A stretch of DNA of 64,000 nucleotides from Lepidodermella squamata (taxonomy: Eukaryota > Gastrotricha). Positions 1-10,293 of this stretch are shown here, in pieces. The DNA lies in contig JBLDXI010000007.1 of NCBI GenBank assembly GCA_047495785.1, forward strand, positions 496,001 through 560,000. The letters run 5' to 3'. A program made the position numbers and the translations under genes. How positions within the stretch are numbered: the stretch's first letter is position 1; every line of letters begins with the position of its first letter. A model generated the notes under the pieces. The model made no database searches and had not been told where the DNA came from. It saw only the letters and a program-made list of their open reading frames with translations.

Positions 1-345
1 TTGAGATTGCTTATACTGGCATTTTTTGAACAAAACTTCAGACTGAGTGGTCATTTTGGATTGCATGGAATCTTCACTCGAACTAGGGTTTTCATCTCTT
101 TATGTATCACAAATAATCTCATTCTCAATTCTTAAAAAATCAAGGTCGTCAGCTTTACTGGTTTTATTTCACTTTTCTGACGAGAAATTAAAGTAAAAAT
201 AAGCTTTAAACTAATTTTCCGAGCGGCACAGCCGTATATCAACAACATGAACAATGAAAATGTGAAAATTATTCTGTGTAACCCAGGTTGTGTAACCCAT
301 AAAATGTATTCAACGAATTTCAAAACCGGTTTTTCAACTTCGAGT
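1..345. other. Amylase 3' flank
   Basis: Sequence downstream of the amylase stop; probably 3' UTR and spacer. No independent gene supported. Confidence 0.35.
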
Positions 346-2770
346 TCACAAGGTATCTATTCTGCAGTAGTTGTCATTGCGCTTGAAAACATTCAAAAAT
401 CCGCATTTCGCAATGTGATTATTCGATACAAATGGCCGAGGCACGCCCGCATTTCCTTCGCACTGACTGGCTTGGCTAATGTCAGATTCCCATTTGTTGT
501 CGACGAAACTTTTGACTTCAAACCAGCCGTTGTCAGTCTTCGAACAATCCATGTTAACATCGATCATCCAATAGTGGTCACCTGAAAATAGTAACAACAT
601 TAAATCCGGAGATTCACCAATAATTTTGACTTCTTACCGAAAGAATTGAAAGAATTGTACGACGAACTGCTCTTCGAACTTGTCGTCCAAACCATAGGCG
701 AACCTTGAGCTTGCTTACCCTGGTAAGAGCCTTGATTTTGCTCAGCACCATTCCAGTCCAGGTAGTTATCGCCTTTCGACCAAGCATTGTAGGCAGCGTA
801 ATTTGCCGATGAATAAGTAACATGATCGTATCGAATTGGAATGAAGCAATCGCTCGGCGAGGATTTACAGCTTGGGCGACGATTGCTGCTAACTCCACCA
901 CGCAAGAACAAGTCTTGGCCAATCGTGCTCTGGAAGTAGACGAAAACCACAGTCCGGCGGTATTCACCAGTTGCAGGTGGGGGCGCAATGATCGCTGGCG
1001 TCGTCCCAGCATTACCGCCCTCATTTCCACCACTTCCGGAATCGCCGATCTTGCTTTCTGAAAAAATAACGAAATGGTTCCAAGTTTTATATTTTCATGA
1101 ATCAGAATCTACCGGCGTGAATGGCGATCATTGGCTCTTCGGCGGAGTTGGAGATTGAGATCGAAGCCCTGCCGTCTGATCCAACAGTAATGCTATGCCC
1201 GGTACAGCTCTTGCCATCAGCGCTACGGTCGCCAGAAATAACGTCGCAGTAACGACCGGCTGGAAGACCAGTTTGAAGGGTTTGCTGTAATTGCCTGCTT
1301 CCTGAGTTGATCGCGAAGAAAGCCTTGTTTCCACGAGAGAAAGCAATCTGGTTGTCGCCATCGTCCCACCAGTTGTTGACGCCATTACTGCCAACGACGT
1401 TGCGAAATTTCGCCATGTTGGTGATGGGACGCCAACGGTGTTCGCAAACCCAGTCATTGCCGCAGGAGCCATCAGCGTTGATAGTCACAGGCTTCGTGTT
1501 GTAATTGCCATCTGAGGGTGGGCCGACCCAGTCGTTTTGGTCTTTGCCGTTCTGGAAATTGCGATTCCAGCGGTAAGAACTCATGACGCGAGCTTGTCCG
1601 TAAGGCCAGGCGAGCATGTAAGTTACTGCCATTTTGTATTGACGGGGCTTGAAAAAGTTGAGGATCTCACCGCCACCTCCATGGCCTCGTTGATTGTCGT
1701 GATTATCAATAAAGACCAGAGCCGCATTGTCCGGCATCAAATAGCCTGTGGGGAGAAAAACATTTCAATAGAGATCAAAATTTCATAGATTGTCTTACCC
1801 CATCCCTGGCCGAACGTCTTGAGATTTTTCAGTTGTCCCTTTCCGTTGAAATATTCGCTCAAATATTTTCCATAGTTGAACTCGGTAACACGAGCAAAGC
1901 TGTAATATTCCGATGATTTGATTGGCTCGCCGCCAAGATCAATTACTTCCTGGTAGATGAAGGCCTTTGAGTTGGGCTGGAAGCCTTGATCAGTTGGCAG
2001 TGTCTTCAGCATGTTGATTATCGCTTTGAGATCGCCCGGCCACATATGCTTAGCGGCATCAAGACGGAAACCGGCAACGCCCATATCAATAAGGTTGTTC
2101 AGCCAGTTTGCCAAGGTCTGACGAACGTAGGTGCTGCTTTGTTTGAGATCCACAAGTCCGACGAGCCGGCAGTTGCGAACTTGATTGGCGTCGTTATAGT
2201 TCTCAATGTTGCCACTGCTGGTCTGGCACTCCTTGCCCTTCTGATTGAAGTCGTTCGGACCCCAAGGAACGGCAGGAAAGGACGGAGTTCCAGCGTTGAA
2301 TTGGCTGCCACCAATACCAGTACTTGTTCCCGAATCAGCGCCAGCCATATGGTTGAGCAAGGCGTCGACGTAGATGCGAACTCCAACCTTATTGCAGCGT
2401 TTCACCATATCGCGGAAAGCAGCTTCATCGCCGGATCTGGAGTAGGTTTTGTACGAAACTGGTTGGTAGCGTTCCCACCAGGGTCGTTTCTCCTTTGCGT
2501 TCATGACTACGCGATGTTCGTTCGGTGGGGAAACCTGAACCCCACAGAATCCTTTTGGCGCTAGGAAACGCTCGCATTCGGCTGCAATGTCAACCCACCT
2601 GTCAAGATAATGATTGATAGTATTTCTCATTTTTGTATTGTTAGATGTTCTAACCTCCATTCGAAGAGATGCACCATAGTCTTACGACCGTCCGCGCAGT
2701 TGGCGTCGAAGTTACCATCAACAAGATGGGCATAACAAACGAAAACAAAAACGGCAACAAATGTCTTCAT
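346..2770 (-). CDS. Alpha-amylase (GH13) with C-terminal extension
   Basis: Secreted endo-1,4-alpha-glucanase for starch digestion. Exons (minus strand) 2655-2770, 1799-2598, 1113-1745, 638-1057 and 346-581 join in phase to 734 codons. Residues 1-20 ([19 protein letters not shown]) look like a signal peptide. The catalytic triad is visible: Asp in GFRLDAAKH (about 219), Glu in [10 protein letters not shown] (about 256) and Asp in DNHDNQRG (about 322), the spacing expected of animal amylases. The ordinary enzyme ends near residue 516. The last two exons add about 218 residues: a Gly/Pro-rich linker, a segment with FLRGG, and a Cys-containing module ending NYCRIDTL. Similar tails are known in some mollusc and other invertebrate amylases; that match is from memory. 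Introns are 54-57 bp. The family is certain; the exact start is supported by the signal peptide. Confidence 0.95.
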
Positions 2771-2778
2771 CCTATAAC

Positions 2779-2848
2779 CTGCGAAGAAGAGAATAGTGAA
2801 ATGTCTTGGAAATGCGTACTATTTTCGATTTTATAGTCTGACATTGGT
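2779..2848 (-). promoter_or_regulatory. Putative amylase promoter (TATA box, CCAAT, acceptor-like AG)
   Basis: Upstream of the amylase start, the minus strand carries TATAAAA at 2829-2835 and CCAAT at about 2842-2848. A pyrimidine-rich TTCTTCGCAG ends at 2779, eight bases before the ATG. The TATA spacing would put transcription start near 2800. The AG could be a trans-splice acceptor or chance. Position and motif only. Confidence 0.45.
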
Positions 2849-3471
2849 CGGAACCAACATGGGCGTAGCTAGACACTCCGTGAGAAAGATAAGAAATCGC
2901 ACTAGCAAGATAAACCTTGACCCAAAAGCGGTGCCGCGCCATTGAGAGCATTCTGGTTCCATTAGCGTTATCGTCTGCTCATTTGGCTAAACTTTTAAAC
3001 ACGAATCGATGATAAAATCAGAAAAGAGCGCGCGTTTCGCCGAAACGAAGGTCAAAGGTTTTTTGGCATGGCTCTCTTGGAAATGTGAGTCGGTATTAGG
3101 AACATGAAACGAATATAATGACCAGAGTTTTCTTATAAGGAAAAATCCTTGCGATGCTTAAATACAGCAGGCTCTGGATCCTTGGCTGACGCTTGTTCTT
3201 GTATCATACGTAAATAGCACGACATCAAATAGCTTTGTGAGTAGTTATTTGCAAGGTGGGCGTATTTACGTGCGTTTACGTTGCGTACCTATAATAAGTC
3301 GCCCCCTATCATAGAAAAAACAGGACTCTAGCTGCAAATTGAGACCGGGCAGGAAAATCGTGTTTCCTTCAGTTTTTTTTAATCACTCGCAAAATATTCG
3401 ATGATAAACAAAATTGTAAGTTGAAGAACAATAGGCAAGAAATCTAGAGCTAACATTTTGATATCACAGTT
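2849..3471. other. Intergenic, amylase to CFAP299
   Basis: About 620 bp between the amylase promoter and the CFAP299 stop. I see no coding exon or repeat. It probably holds distal amylase promoter and CFAP299 3' flank. Confidence 0.4.
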
Positions 3472-4278
3472 TTAAGTTTTTCTTCTTGTGATGTGGTCAT
3501 AGATTACCACTTGAACATACTTCGTTTCGTCTAACACAGTCCTTGTCGAGTTGTCGCCTGGACTTGGCGCCTAAAAAGAAAAAATATAGCTTAAAATTTC
3601 ACGAGCATTCTCAATTTAAAAAGATATAACCTTTGGATCGACATTGATTATTTTACGATCGCGTTTATTCTTGAATAGAAGGCCAGAAGCGTTTTCTGCG
3701 ATCACTTGAAAGTTTGGGGTCGAGTTTGACGTGGATGTCTTGGTGTCCCAATTATAGAAGCTAACATAACGCGTTAAATGCAATGAAAATGGAAAATCAG
3801 ATGCTTACCTCAAATCGGATGCTCTAGGTAGCAAACGCTTCTTATTTGCGAAAATAGGTTCCCAATCTTCGCTTTTCAAGCGATGAGCGTAGTCGATGTA
3901 ACCAGATATTTCTTGCCCCTTCGAATTTTTGTCCCGAATGAATATGATAGTCGTCATTTTACCATTTCGATTTGCCTCCTCTCGCTCTGCCAGCATTTGC
4001 AATAGGGGGTCTTTGATATCTTTACCTTGACTCGCCAGAGTCTTTTCTGTCGATCGCTTAGCGTTACGTGCTGCATCAGCTGCCGCTTTTCTTGCTTCGA
4101 ATTCTTCGCGCTTCAGAAGCTCTCCTGTGCCTCTATAACCTAACTCGACTAGTTGTCGTGCGAGCTCTTCATCTTCGAGATAAAACAAGTCAAGAGGTTG
4201 AATTTGGCTGTCTAGAAATTCCTCATAGGTCGCGAATTCGGCAATGATGTTATCGCGCCCCGCAGATTCATCTTCCAT
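3472..4278 (-). CDS. CFAP299: Cilia- and flagella-associated protein 299 homologue
   Basis: Three exons on the minus strand (3809-4278, 3631-3760, 3472-3570) join in phase to 232 residues, the usual length for the family (about 233). Recognisable conserved blocks are [12 protein letters not shown], the block containing [37 protein letters not shown], and FYNWD after the first splice. The family is associated with motile cilia and sperm flagella; its molecular function is poorly known. The N-terminal ATG is the only one in frame. It implies the organism makes motile axonemes. Introns are 48 and 60 bp. Confidence 0.93.
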
Positions 4279-5877
4279 GGCTAAGTAAGTAAGATTAATT
4301 AATTAAACTTTAATACCTAAAACGATCAAAAATTATAAATTTGCACAAGCAATCATCATATCCAGTTTGACAAGGACCTATTTAAAATGTACGCGGAGTC
4401 GGCAAATATTCCACGGCATAGAATTCAGTTGTTGGATAATTTCAACAAATCACTCATTCAATGCAGTTTAGCTTCAAATTAGTTGGACGAGAAAGGGTAC
4501 CAACGGCGGGATGCCAGGGATTTGAACTTCCTTACGCGATGTCGCGCCCTAGATAATCAATCAGCAGAATCCTAAAATCGAAAAATAATTGCGATTAGAA
4601 TGCCGATTCCCCTTGCTATTGGTACTAACAGTATCACATGTTTAGGATACCTTTCACCACTGTTAGCCTGAAGGATTCATGACATCTACAATTTTTCTCC
4701 AGTTCTCACGATCAGCAGCTACTTCTCCCACCATTAGGACAAACGATGGCTTCGCGCATCCCCGGGTCTTCGATTTTTAGATGCAGCGTGGCTGCCCAGG
4801 TTAGCCGTGTCAGATTCCAGAGGCTATGAATTGCTCCCAAATGCACGTGGCAGAATAAATAAGCACTGAAAACGTTCCCGGTTTTCAGCTTTATGGAAAT
4901 GGTCGCGCTGAGAACTGATAAGCATTTTATATTCTACATTTTACATTTTTAGCGGCTAAGAATTGGTGCAAGCTCAAGGTTATGACCAAATGGTATGTGC
5001 ATATTCATACCGCCATACGCTCATCTGTGCCCATTGAATGAAGGACCGCCTAGTATGGCGAATCCAACGTAATCATACACGCATACATCACGTTAGTCAT
5101 AACGTCGCCTCACCATGCTCTCGCTGACCGACAACAGCAGTGCGCCAGACGCATTCTTGGGAAGCAGTGTTGACTGAACTGCTTGGCGTGCAGTGTTTTC
5201 CAAGCAAGTAGTACACAACTGCTCTGGGAGCAGCTAGCTTATAGCGATTCGCTTGGGATCAGCTGCATGTTGCTTGTGGAGCAATTGCCTGAGCGCATTT
5301 CATATCGCCTGGAATCTTTAACGGCGGCGGTTGCTGGTGAATGAATAATCTTTTTCAGAATCGAAGTCACAGTAGCATCCAATCAGCCAGAGGCCTCAAG
5401 TTACAGAACGCCGAGAGCTACGATCAGAGCGACTTCGGGGAGCAAGAGATCCCGCGCGCTTATTAGTGTCGTTAAGGACGCCTAATTTATTGATAATATT
5501 GTAAACGTATTATAAAATAAATAAAAAAGTATATAACATAAACAAGTATTTTCAGTTCAAATACTGGCGCGCAATATTTTTTCAGGAAGAAACTTTCTCT
5601 TCTTTTTCAGCCGAAATCAGCCGTCCTTATTTCACTTGATGCTCTATATGTGAAACTTGGTTGCCAGCGCAAATGACTTTATTCTTCTTCTTTTCGAACA
5701 TCGCGCATGTTCATTTCAACATGAAAATTCGTACTCTGAATTATTGCAATTATATTTATAAAAAAAATTGCTCAAAACAGGCTGATTAACCGCGCTCAAT
5801 ACGGTTTTGAAGAAAAAGGAAGAAAAAATCGGCTTGATAACGACTTTCAAGTCATAGTTTCAAACGTCCGTCCTCTT
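4279..5877. other. Gene-poor intergenic stretch
   Basis: No ORF or spliced gene I can support. Minus strand near 4510-4525 reads GTTCAAATCC, like a degenerate tRNA B-box, but no tRNA cloverleaf forms around it. A tRNA-derived SINE relic is possible but unproven. The 5100-5460 part is more GC-rich and in places resembles coding sequence (runs such as GCAGCTGCATG), without an open frame. Confidence 0.3.
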
Positions 5878-6120
5878 TTAGATCTTATTCGGGCAGCAAA
5901 ATAACACTAACGAGATTGTTTTGTTTTGTAGTCTTATTTTCGCTGCTTCATCGTGAATCTCGATGAAAGGAACAACGCCGTTAGGCAAGTGGCAAAGGTC
6001 GTCAAACAGATAAGTTCGCTGATCTTTAGCGACGAGTGTAACATAGTGGTCAGTACCATGAAGCACTGCTGCGTGCCTTTGGTATCTGTAGCCGAGCAAG
6101 ATGCAGGAGGTCGGCAGTTT
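5878..6120 (-). pseudogene. USP/C19-type peptidase C-terminal fragment (decayed)
   Basis: One minus-strand frame reads LPTSCILLGYRYQRHAAV, LHGTDHYVTLVAK and then RTYLFDDL. This fits the carboxyl end of a ubiquitin-specific-protease fold: the catalytic His region (xHYV) followed by the hydrophobic-FDD strand. Just upstream the frame hits a TAG, and no Cys box is found nearby, so this is a relic rather than a gene. Such domains occur both in host deubiquitinases and inside some transposable elements; the surrounding repeats favour the second. Identification is by motif only. Confidence 0.4.
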
Positions 6121-6184
6121 GTCGTACTAGGCCGCACTCATGCCGGCTTGATCCAGCTCATCGCAGGAACAGTCTACTGCTAGG

Positions 6185-7520
6185 ATGGGCGGAACTGGCA
6201 AACACTGCTGGTGGGGTGAACGATGGATCAAGCCACCAGTACGCCTCGTTCCAGTGCAGTGCAAGAATCTAATTCATCATCAGCTATAATTATGATGTAA
6301 TGCTTTTGGGTGAAGATTACCGTCTTCCATCTGGATAAAGACCGTCTCGGACGGCTGATCCTTGAGGCGGTTCCTGCTCTGAATTGAAGATTCAATCACA
6401 ACGCAGCCGGCGAAAAAGCTCCGAATTTGAGTCGAATTTGAAGTCATCAAGGACGGACAAAAACCTGATCTCATTAAATAGCTAATACCATGGACGCATT
6501 GCGCTCAATTTACCATGGCTGGGCGGAAGCGCTTTCTGAAATTCTTGTCCATAACTGGATTAGGACAAGCTTCTGACGTACACTTTTCTCTAAAGGTAAA
6601 GCGCCACCTGTCGCAGCATCTGTAAGGCAATCTTAATATTTACTGTCAACTGCGGAAAAGCTAAAGACCTGACGTGAAGACCCAGAACGGAATGGTTCAT
6701 GTCATGAATCATTGAAATTTTGGGGTAAAAAGTTAGCATAGAAAGTAGAAAGTGCTTAAAGTGTGCAGTCGCATCTCATTGTCTTCAGGTCGACCAGGCT
6801 GACGTGATGGCTAATTCGGCTAATAACTCGTAGCTTATCGCTTAACTTTTCGCAGAGGCCTTCATCGACAATTTACTTCGTAAACGTGGTCGCGGTAAAC
6901 GGATATCTGAATGAACAGAACGCAAAATTAATGAAGCGGAGGCGTTTGACGACGAAGGTGTTTTGGCATTGTGAAGATCTGAAGAATTCGATTGCGAATG
7001 GTTCCGCTTGCGAGAGCTCATGTTGCTACTTGGGCGGTCATTAGACACGGGTGTTTCAGGAACCAGTGTTCGGTCGTTTGAATTAGTTTGGTTAGTGAAG
7101 TGTTAACGATAGACCGAGGTACTGGTGACTTCGTCTGGCGCTATGTAAAACGGAGTAGGCGAATCGCTGAATCTGCCACAGGAGGCGAATTAGGCAGCGG
7201 AAGGAAGGCTGGCTGAAGCAGTGAAAGTATTAGAAGCCCTCAAAGGAGGCAAAGTAGGCAAAGCAGTGCTTTAGGCAGTGAGCGTCTAGCCTGCCTGTTT
7301 GCTTGGCATGAAAAACAGTGATTAATTCTTCGAGTACTTCCAGGTCATTCGATTTCACTCGATTGGGAAGAAAGGCGACTCGCCCAAAGTCGGGCAGTCA
7401 TTCGCCATCAGAAAGGTCGCCGAAAAAGCGACCATTTCAGAGGCGGGGTCGTTAGAGAAGTTGGCGATCACGTCGAAAACTTTATTTGTATTTTCTGGAT
7501 ATTTCGGAGACCAAAAAATT
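6185..7520. other. Repeat-rich intergenic DNA
   Basis: No supported gene. It has short internally repetitive stretches (GGCGAATTAGGCAG, AAAGGAGGCAAAGTAGGC near 7180-7260) and Arg/Ser-rich open pieces on the minus strand at 6842-7048 that look like low-complexity chance ORFs. Probably decayed mobile DNA. Confidence 0.3.
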
Positions 7521-7526
7521 GAACGT

Positions 7527-7653
7527 TTTCTTGATGATTAATTTCCTGATTTAACATGCTGGCAATCGACCTATCGATGAAATCGACAGCGACGAGTAAC
7601 GCTACGCTAGAAGCCCCCTTGGTGACTTCGTCTGACGGTATGCCGCGACTGAT
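7527..7653. repeat. Direct repeat, unit A
   Basis: The stretch beginning TTGATGATTAATTTCCTG and ending GCCGCGACTGATGAGAA recurs at 8000-8131 in the same orientation, about 470 bp away. Differences are a few substitutions plus a small indel (GACAGC present here, and an extra TATACGTTAC in the other copy). Both lie in a region with no recognisable gene. Confidence 0.85.
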
Positions 7654-7999
7654 GAGAACCTTGAATGATTTCAGGAACCCTCTGGGGGAAATATAATTAG
7701 GCAAATTATCTTAATTAGTGGCTTTTGTCAACATGTCTGAGGTTTTGTTTTACGATATTAGCTGAAATAATGAAAAAGAGGAACGAGATTAGCACCGCGA
7801 TTTTTTTGAGCAACGGTGAAGAATGGTGATACATCGGCGTAGATGAGCTCTTTGAGCATATTTTCCCGCGAAGAAACAAGTGCAGCTCGACAATTGACTT
7901 CACTTTGATCTTGCTTTGAATGACTGGCTAATTTGGGCGAATGAGGTATTTGTTTTTGGTAATGAATTCGATCGCCGGCTTGTCGTACGCCACGGCCGT

Positions 8000-8131
8000 T
8001 TCTTGATGATTAATTTCCTGATTTAACATGCTGGCAATCGACCTATTGATGAAATCGACGAGTAACGCTATACGTTACGCTAGAAGCCCCCTTGGTGACT
8101 TCGCCTGACGGTATGCCGCGACTGATGAGAA
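8000..8131. repeat. Direct repeat, unit B
   Basis: Second copy of the repeat at 7527-7653, same orientation. The two copies are nearly identical over about 125 bp, so the duplication is fairly recent. The sequence between them is not repeated. It may be the remains of a tandemly rearranged transposon. Confidence 0.85.
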
Positions 8132-8674
8132 ACTTCATCGTACCACGTCGCGCCGTTTAGTTCGGCGTGTTGAATGACGATGCTTATGTCGATCCAAAAG
8201 TGACTCCATGGTGACATCATCGTCCAGAAAAACGACAAAGAGCTAGCGTTGGCCTCCTCGAAACGGACAACCACACCCCTGAGCTCTTCGTAGCAATCCC
8301 GCGTCCCGTATAATTGATCCGAAAGAGTGCGGAAAATGTAAAATCATTCTGTTGGCCAAATTTGAAGTGATAGCTAACGTGTTACTGGTTTACGATACGG
8401 GGTTTTTCGCTCCAAGTCCGGAGCTTTACGGCTAACTAAATCTGGTTGAATGGCGACTTATTGCTTAGTCGATTTAATAACTCAAAATTGATCTAAAAAT
8501 TCTGGGCCTGAGTTCGGTTTCTGGGCCTGAAACTCAGTCTCCGCTGATCTCAGGATCTCATTGATATCAACCAAAATTCGAATTGTGTGCTTTTTTCAAA
8601 TATCAGACGATTGTTTCGGGCAGAAGATAGTTTTTGACTAGTGTATAAATTTATGTTTTAATTTTAGGGTTTTA

Positions 8675-9613
8675 ATGAAACGGAATTTAATCAATTTCGT
8701 CAAAGCCTCCGAGCGATCACAGCCCGCTGTCAATCCATCTCCTAATAATGGCTCTGAAACTGCCGAGTTCTATGAGCAACTAGTTCTGCGGAGTCCAATC
8801 GAATCAACCTCAGCTGCAAGCAACAGCAAAGACAAACCAGCTCCTAGAAAATTGAAGAAAAAGTCTCATTCCAAAGTTGTCGCGACGTCGACCCAATCAA
8901 AGAAGTATGATGTGAACTCTTTATTCAAAGCTTGCGAGCTGCATGATTTGGCTGCTGTGAAAGAAAACCTTGACGCTGGCGTGGCGATTGATTCGATTGA
9001 CATGTATGGCTGGACTGCATTAATGGTTGCAGCGTGTCAAAGAGACGCCGAGCTTGTATCCTTTCTCCTCAGCCATGGTGCATCCACTCATATCAAGAAC
9101 AAGAAAGGAGATACGGCTGCAGATATTGCTAAGCAAAAACGCTTTTTAGAATATTTTCAACTTCTGGATCAGAGAAATAACTCAGAATCATCGACAAGAC
9201 CTACAGAACAGAGTCATGAGCAATCCGATTTTTCAGGATTTTGCGATCTGTGCAAAATCGAGACATCAACAATGAGGCGGCACTGCACTTCGCTGGCTCA
9301 TCAAATTTCTAAACCTCAGGAATCTCTTCAAATAGCAAGTTTCTCTCTCGGCAAGAAGAATAAAGGCTATCAACTCATGCTTCGCCAAGGCTGGAGTGGT
9401 GACACTGGGCTGGGCGCTGACGAGGGCGGCCGTCTATATCCAATACGGACTAGAATAAAAAATGACCGGCTCGGCGTTGGATTGGACGGCAAGAAAGACG
9501 CGAAACCTGTCGAACGGTTTGAAAAATTTGTTTCAGTTCAAGAACTGCGAACGCGGCGAAAACGAGACCAACAATTGGAGCGAGAATTACGTCGAGAATT
9601 GAATGCAGATTAA
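8675..9613 (+). CDS. GPANK1: G-patch and ankyrin repeat protein 1 homologue
   Basis: Intronless, 312 residues (human GPANK1 is about 356). Ankyrin repeats span about residues 84-165 (FKACELHDLAAVKENL, then DMYGWTALMVAACQRDAELV). A C2H2-like piece follows (FCDLCKIETSTMRRHC plus SLAHQ). A G-patch begins near residue 228 (KGYQLMLRQGWSGDTGLGAD, ending DRLGVGLDGKK). This order is diagnostic of GPANK1. G-patch proteins usually bind RNA or activate DEAH helicases; the specific role here is unknown. TTTTAATTTTAG ends at 8667, eight bases before the ATG. PDRG1 begins 95 bp downstream on the same strand, so the two could be co-transcribed. Confidence 0.92.
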   Translation: MKRNLINFVKASERSQPAVNPSPNNGSETAEFYEQLVLRSPIESTSAASNSKDKPAPRKLKKKSHSKVVATSTQSKKYDVNSLFKACELHDLAAVKENLDAGVAIDSIDMYGWTALMVAACQRDAELVSFLLSHGASTHIKNKKGDTAADIAKQKRFLEYFQLLDQRNNSESSTRPTEQSHEQSDFSGFCDLCKIETSTMRRHCTSLAHQISKPQESLQIASFSLGKKNKGYQLMLRQGWSGDTGLGADEGGRLYPIRTRIKNDRLGVGLDGKKDAKPVERFEKFVSVQELRTRRKRDQQLERELRRELNAD

Positions 9614-9708
9614 ATTTTTTGTTACGATTTCATTTGTTACACGATATTTATTAAAACGGTTTTTTGAGAAAATCATGTCTTTTTCTTAGTGTTATTGATT
9701 TTATTGAA

Positions 9709-10209
9709 ATGGCGATGCACCCACGGTCTTTTGAGATCATTAAAGCTGTTGAACGTAAGGCTGAGGATTTGCTAACGGACCGATATTCCCTGATTGAATT
9801 GGACAAAAAGAGGCAAAAAGCTAGAGAGGCCCTAAGGTTTGATCGATATGCTAGCGTTGATGAGTTGAAATGAGCGTTTTTTTCAATTCCAGGGCGATAA
9901 AACAGCGGACTGATAACGAGAAACAGTGGATTTGCCTTGGCTCCACGTTTGTAAAATTCTCGAAAGAAGGTGCCCTGAAAGCCCTCCAAGCTGGTTAGTT
10001 TTTTAAAGGGAAATCGTGGAAAACCGATTTTTTCATTCCCCACAGATTTCGAGAAAATCGAAGCCGAAATCGAAAGCACTAGAAAATCGATGAAGCAAAA
10101 ATATTCAGAGCTTTGCGACCTCGAACGGCGGAAGGAAGTTTCTGGCTTCCAACTAGTAGCCTTGTCGTCCGAAGATCGTCTGCTTTTAGAATCCGATCTT
10201 GCATCTTGA
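9709..10209 (+). CDS. PDRG1: PDRG1-type prefoldin-like subunit
   Basis: Three exons (9709-9836, 9893-9993, 10046-10209) give 130 residues against 133 in human. Conserved blocks: LTDRYSLIELDKKRQKAREA, WICLGSTFVKF, and GFQLVALSSEDRLLLESDL. The protein is a beta-type prefoldin-like coiled-coil subunit, known as part of the R2TP/URI prefoldin-like chaperone complex. The first donor was set at CTAAG|GTTTGA because it restores the family alignment (REALRAIKQ). GPANK1 ends only 95 bp upstream. TTTTTCTTAG ends at 9689, twenty bases before the ATG, and would suit trans-splicing of a downstream operon gene. AATAAA lies at 10224-10229. Confidence 0.92.
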
Positions 10210-10223
10210 ACATTTCCATGCGC

Positions 10224-10229
10224 AATAAA
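10224..10229 (+). terminator. PDRG1 polyadenylation signal
   Basis: Canonical AATAAA 15 bases after the PDRG1 stop. The converging EGF gene ends at 10294, so the two transcripts have almost no space between them. Confidence 0.6.
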
Positions 10230-10293
10230 ACTGATATTTTATCCGATAATTCGTGTTTTATTTGAAAGTAATTCTGAGTAAAAAAAATTGAGG

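Noticed and set aside
4500-4570. Possible tRNA gene on the minus strand
   Set aside because: Only a B-box-like string is present; no acceptor, D or anticodon stem pairs around it.
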